The notes under the pieces are model-generated. The model made no database searches and was not told where the DNA came from. It saw nothing but the letters and a program-made list of their open reading frames with translations. From contig JAIYCX010000048.1 in NCBI GenBank assembly GCA_027487795.1, positions 1 to 36,270 of the forward strand: a stretch of 36,270 bases of DNA. Reading direction: 5' to 3'. The position numbers and the translations under genes are program-made. This DNA is from Pseudomonadota bacterium (GTDB taxonomy: Bacteria; Bdellovibrionota_C; UBA2361; SZUA-149; DAOLCO01). Numbering within the stretch: the stretch's first letter is position 1; every line of letters begins with the position of its first letter. Below are positions 33,656 to 36,270 of this stretch, in pieces.

Positions 33656-33690
33656 AGAGAAGACCAAATAAATTTGGTCTTCTCTATTCC
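33656..33690 (+). terminator. Intrinsic terminator of the 33368 ORFan
   Basis: AGAGAAGACCAAA and TTTGGTCTTCTCT form a perfect 13-bp stem with a 4-nt loop, followed by ATTCCC. It may also serve the convergent yceI gene. Confidence 0.75.
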
Positions 33691-33700
33691 CAAAAGTAAT

Positions 33701-34309
33701 TTACTTCTGTACTCCATCAACTTCAAACTGAAGTTTGATTTCATTCCCAATTGCAGCTTCTCCAGCAACTCCAGTCATTCCACCGCCATTCCAAGTCACA
33801 CCAAAATCTTGACGAGTTAGCTTACCAGTTACACTAGCACCAATATGCATTTTCTTATCTAACGGATTTAAGCCAGGTCCAGTAATGTCTGAAACAGTTA
33901 GAGTTATTGGTTTCGTTATTCCTAAGATTGTTAACTCACCAGTAACAAGTAATGAATTCTCTCCATTTTCTTTAACTTCTTTTGAAACAAATTTTATTTT
34001 AGGAAATACACTTACATCTAAAAAGTCTTTGGACTTAACATGCTTGTCTCTATCTGCGTTTGCTGTATCAAAAGATCCTGTATCAATTTCAGCAGTGACT
34101 TTAGTTTCTTCTGGTTTACTAGCATCATACTCAATTGTACCGCTAAACTTTCTAAAGCCTCCCTTAACGTTACTAATCCCTAAATGACGAACAGAAAAGT
34201 CTACTGAAGTGTGAGCAGTATCTAGAACGTAGGTTTCTGCACTAGCAGCTAGCGGTACTGAAAGTATTAAAGCTAATAAAGCACTAGCTTTTAATGTTTT
34301 TAAACTCAT
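33701..34309 (-). CDS. yceI: YceI family periplasmic protein
   Basis: This is a lipocalin-like periplasmic protein of the YceI family (isoprenoid-binding in studied members), 202 residues. The signal peptide ends ASA at residue 24. The mature part opens ETYVLDTAHTSVDFSVRHLG, with VTAEIDTGSFDTANADRDKH and the family's LTILGITKPITLTV and TRQDFGVTWNGG. GGAGA lies 7 nt before the ATG. It is divergent from a marR gene with two operator-like palindromes between, so repression by that regulator is likely. Confidence 0.95.
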   Translation of the reverse strand: MSLKTLKASALLALILSVPLAASAETYVLDTAHTSVDFSVRHLGISNVKGGFRKFSGTIEYDASKPEETKVTAEIDTGSFDTANADRDKHVKSKDFLDVSVFPKIKFVSKEVKENGENSLLVTGELTILGITKPITLTVSDITGPGLNPLDKKMHIGASVTGKLTRQDFGVTWNGGGMTGVAGEAAIGNEIKLQFEVDGVQK

Positions 34310-34326
34310 ATTAATTCTCCATAAAT

Positions 34327-34342
34327 AGTTGATGCGTCAACT
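34327..34342. promoter_or_regulatory. MarR-type operator, site 1
   Basis: AGTTGATGCGTCAACT is a 16-bp palindrome with inner mismatches. It lies 17 bp upstream of the yceI start codon, where bound regulator would block the yceI promoter or leader. Confidence 0.75.
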
Positions 34343-34354
34343 TTAATCATATTT

Positions 34355-34370
34355 AGTTGACGTGTCAACT
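34355..34370. promoter_or_regulatory. MarR-type operator, site 2
   Basis: AGTTGACGTGTCAACT has the same AGTTGA/TCAACT arms as site 1, with centres 28 bp apart. It lies 22 bp upstream of the marR start, consistent with autoregulation. Confidence 0.78.
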
Positions 34371-34392
34371 AAATTAATATAGGCTAACTTTT

Positions 34393-34872
34393 ATGTCTAG
34401 TAAAAAAGAAGAAGTCCTAGCCCTATGGTCCGAGCTATTCGTAGCTCATCCCTTTGCTGTAAGAAAGGTCGAAGAACAAATGAAAGGGAATACTCCATTA
34501 GGACTAGATGAATATGACCTACTTTTAGTAGTAAGTCGCCAGCCGAAACATCGCTGTAAGTTCTCACAGTTAGCAGAAGAAACACTATATACAAAAAGCG
34601 GAGTGACAAGAGTCGCTAAAAGAATGCTAGAGAAGGGATATCTATTAAGAGAGAATTGTGAAATCGATAAACGTTGCTCCTATGCAGTTTTAACAAAGCT
34701 TGGGATTGAAGCCTTAAAAGAGACCTGGACTATATATTCAAAAGCAATAGTAACTGTTATGGAACCTTGTTTTAATATAGAGCAGACTGTTCAACTTCGC
34801 AGGCTGCTTGGACAGTTAGTAGATTTTTTGAAAGATAATCAGATTGTTCAATTGCCTAGTAAGAAAGGGTGA
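34393..34872 (+). CDS. MarR family transcriptional regulator
   Basis: This 159-residue winged-helix regulator has the dimerisation helix at the N-terminus. Recognition region CKFSQLAEETLYTKSGVTRV follows, then KRMLEKGYLLRENCEIDKRC as the wing with the family's DKR motif (D-K-R-C-S). It most likely binds the twin AGTTGA-N4-TCAACT sites upstream and controls itself and the divergent yceI gene. A Nudix hydrolase gene follows after 6 nt on the same strand, so it may be part of the regulon. Confidence 0.9.
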   Translation: MSSKKEEVLALWSELFVAHPFAVRKVEEQMKGNTPLGLDEYDLLLVVSRQPKHRCKFSQLAEETLYTKSGVTRVAKRMLEKGYLLRENCEIDKRCSYAVLTKLGIEALKETWTIYSKAIVTVMEPCFNIEQTVQLRRLLGQLVDFLKDNQIVQLPSKKG

Positions 34873-34878
34873 ATTTGA

Positions 34879-35604
34879 ATGCGTCCTGGAAAAATAAAAT
34901 ATAGTCCTCAAAAAGATAAAAAAATCGAAACTGGTTTTTTTGAAACATTAATGAGAGGAAGGCACTTTAGTTTTTTAAGTGTTAGTACTAGATTTGGAAA
35001 AAAAGAAGTTCTCGCAAGAAATAACGAGCAATACTTTGCTTGTAAAGTTTTACCATTAATAATTAATGATGACATAGAAATTCCTTTAATTAAAAATCAA
35101 AAATGCTCACTAAATGAATTTTGCACAATAATCTCTGATTCCAAAATTAAAAATAATTTAAGTGTTCCAATTTTTTCCGTAGCAAGACCAATTACTAAAT
35201 TCTATGAAAAATATTACTCTTCCTTAGATATCTACGAGCTTCCCGGCGGAGTTGTAGAAAATAAAGAAGATTTTGAATTAGGTGGAGTTAGAGAAGTTAT
35301 AGAAGAGCTTGGATTAAGTGAAAATCAAATTCTAGCCCATACTGTCCTCTTAGATCCTTGCCCATTTGATTCAGGATCTCATGTTGAGTGCATAGGAATA
35401 ATCGCCGTACTAATTAGCGGCACCATAAAGCCTGTAAACTGGGAAAGTATCAAAGGTGAACAAACTAAAGTTATATCTTTTCAGGAACTTGATACCTTCA
35501 TAAATACAGCTAAAAATGAAAAAAAGATGCTTGAAGGATATATTGAATATGCTTATCTTTTAATGAAAGAGGCGCTGCGTAAAGTAGGTGCTGTGAAAAT
35601 GTAA
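34879..35604 (+). CDS. Nudix hydrolase
   Basis: This 241-residue protein cleaves a nucleoside diphosphate linked to another group X; its substrate is not known. The Nudix box GX5EX7REUXEEXGU is complete at residues 124-146 (GVVENKEDFELGGVREVIEE, then LGL). The segment YELPGG just before it and the length beyond the box resemble ADP-ribose pyrophosphatase-like members. The N-terminal 100 residues form a separate beta-rich part. It follows marR by 6 nt, suggesting cotranscription. The family 2 element at 35626 begins 22 nt after its stop. Confidence 0.92.
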   Translation: MRPGKIKYSPQKDKKIETGFFETLMRGRHFSFLSVSTRFGKKEVLARNNEQYFACKVLPLIINDDIEIPLIKNQKCSLNEFCTIISDSKIKNNLSVPIFSVARPITKFYEKYYSSLDIYELPGGVVENKEDFELGGVREVIEELGLSENQILAHTVLLDPCPFDSGSHVECIGIIAVLISGTIKPVNWESIKGEQTKVISFQELDTFINTAKNEKKMLEGYIEYAYLLMKEALRKVGAVKM

Positions 35605-35625
35605 CCTTTCAATAATCCCCCACCG

Positions 35626-35777
35626 AAGTTTCAACCTCTTGAGTCTTTTTAGCCTCATTCTCAAACGTTCCACCTGGAACGTATTTCCGAGGTGCCCTAA
35701 ATTTTTTCCAGCCAAATCTAGCTGAGGAAAAAAATTTACTCGAAGTCCGGCCAATAAGACTCAAGAGGTTGAAACTT
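35626..35777. repeat. Family 2 palindromic element, copy D
   Basis: The 29-nt arms at 35626-35654 and 35749-35777 (AAGTTTCAACCTCTTGAGTC...) pair almost perfectly. The core has ACGTTCC-ACCT-GGAACGT and the AAATTTTTTCC...GGAAAAAAATTT hairpin with GCC-AAATCTA-GC at the tip. It lies just after the Nudix gene and could act as its transcript end. The outermost arm is private to this copy. Confidence 0.92.
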
Positions 35778-35956
35778 TCTTACCCCAATTATTTTTTTAT
35801 TTTACTAAATACACTGCAACTGAAATGCATTTTCTTGTCCCATTCTTCTTGAGTAAACTCTTTCTTCCCGTGCTAGAGTGTAAATAGCCTTCTCATATAT
35901 GCAAGTAACTTAAGTCCAAATTGTTTAGAGTGCCTCAGAAACACGAAAGGTTAATA

Positions 35957-36112
35957 AAAATTTATAACCCCTTAAGTCTTAATCGACGGACTTCGAGCAA
36001 ATTTTTTTCCTTAGCTAAATTTAGCTGGAAAAAATTTTGGGCACCTCGGAACTTGAGTTCCAGCGGAACTCGTGAGAATGAGTCGAGAAAGACTTAAGGG
36101 GTTAGAAATTTT
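35957..36112. repeat. Family 2 palindromic element, copy E
   Basis: The arms at 35957-35986 and 36083-36112 pair over about 30 bp with a few mismatches and include CCTTAAGTCTT. The core is in the opposite orientation to copy D. Its small hairpin reads GAGTTCC-AGC-GGAACTC, again covarying against the other copies. No gene is seen between 35605 and the window end: this stretch is occupied by copies D and E and the next element. Confidence 0.92.
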
Positions 36113-36151
36113 AAAGATTTGTAGTGAACGATTACGTGAATTTAATTGAAG

Positions 36152-36270
36152 TATAGTGCCCACACATGAGTTTTCAGTTATATAAAGTTATCATAAGTGC
36201 GGCACGGACGAAACAGCGTAAGCTGTGAGTACTAATAAAAATATACTGCTCTAAGGATAGAATATAAGCA
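36152..36270. repeat. Family 3 multibranched palindromic element, copy 2 (cut by window end)
   Basis: TATAGTGCCCACACATGAGT and the following TTTCAGTTATATAAAG match copy 1 at 32927. GGCACGGACGAA and ATATACTGCTCTAAGGATAG also match. The middle hairpin is different: ACAGC-GTAA-GCTGT, where copy 1 has a long CTCTCCCC/GGGGAGAG stem. Confidence 0.85.

Overview
This is a low-GC window from a Gram-negative, flagellated bacterium with an outer membrane. The first 5.8 kb is a leftward F1Fo ATP synthase cluster: bactofilin, then atpF'/atpX, atpF, atpH, atpA, atpG and a partial atpD. The bactofilin head gene and the absence of atpB/atpE recall the Geobacter-type deltaproteobacterial layout, so a Desulfobacterota- or Bdellovibrionota-like lineage is my best guess. 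No rRNA or tRNA gene was seen to settle this.

From about 6.1 to 14.5 kb the window is accessory in character. It has a Fic/Doc-fold protein with a degenerate motif, a decayed HI1419/HI1420-type toxin-antitoxin module next to an AbrB-type antitoxin remnant, a methyltransferase, an orphan ABC solute-binding protein, an AAA/DUF4143 ATPase and a flagellin. From 14.5 to 20.7 kb are envelope genes: a GT-C-like polytopic membrane protein, a large secreted FG-GAP/VCBS-like protein and a beta-barrel. From 20.9 to 28.6 kb are ORFan genes, mostly small and with their own terminators, plus a DUF6502 regulator in an operon with two lipoproteins. From 28.6 to 36 kb are a subtilase, bioD-bioA, three more small ORFans (two of them paralogues), YceI divergent from a MarR regulator over twin palindromic operators, and a Nudix hydrolase.

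The outstanding signal is not protein-coding. The intergenic regions carry at least three unrelated families of large (about 150-270 bp) imperfect palindromes. Family 1 has 4 copies, family 2 has 5 and family 3 has 2, one of them cut by the window end. Each family has a conserved core with nested hairpins and stems whose sequence is private to the copy but still self-complementary. Conserved scaffold plus covarying stems suggests selected RNA or DNA secondary structure, or insertion into pre-existing hairpins such as terminators. One family 2 copy is followed by an 8-U tract and looks like an intrinsic terminator. Two family 1 copies flank the toxin-antitoxin module as a segmental duplication that includes the last codons of the Fic gene. 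A fourth, simpler set has polypurine/polypyrimidine palindromic arms.
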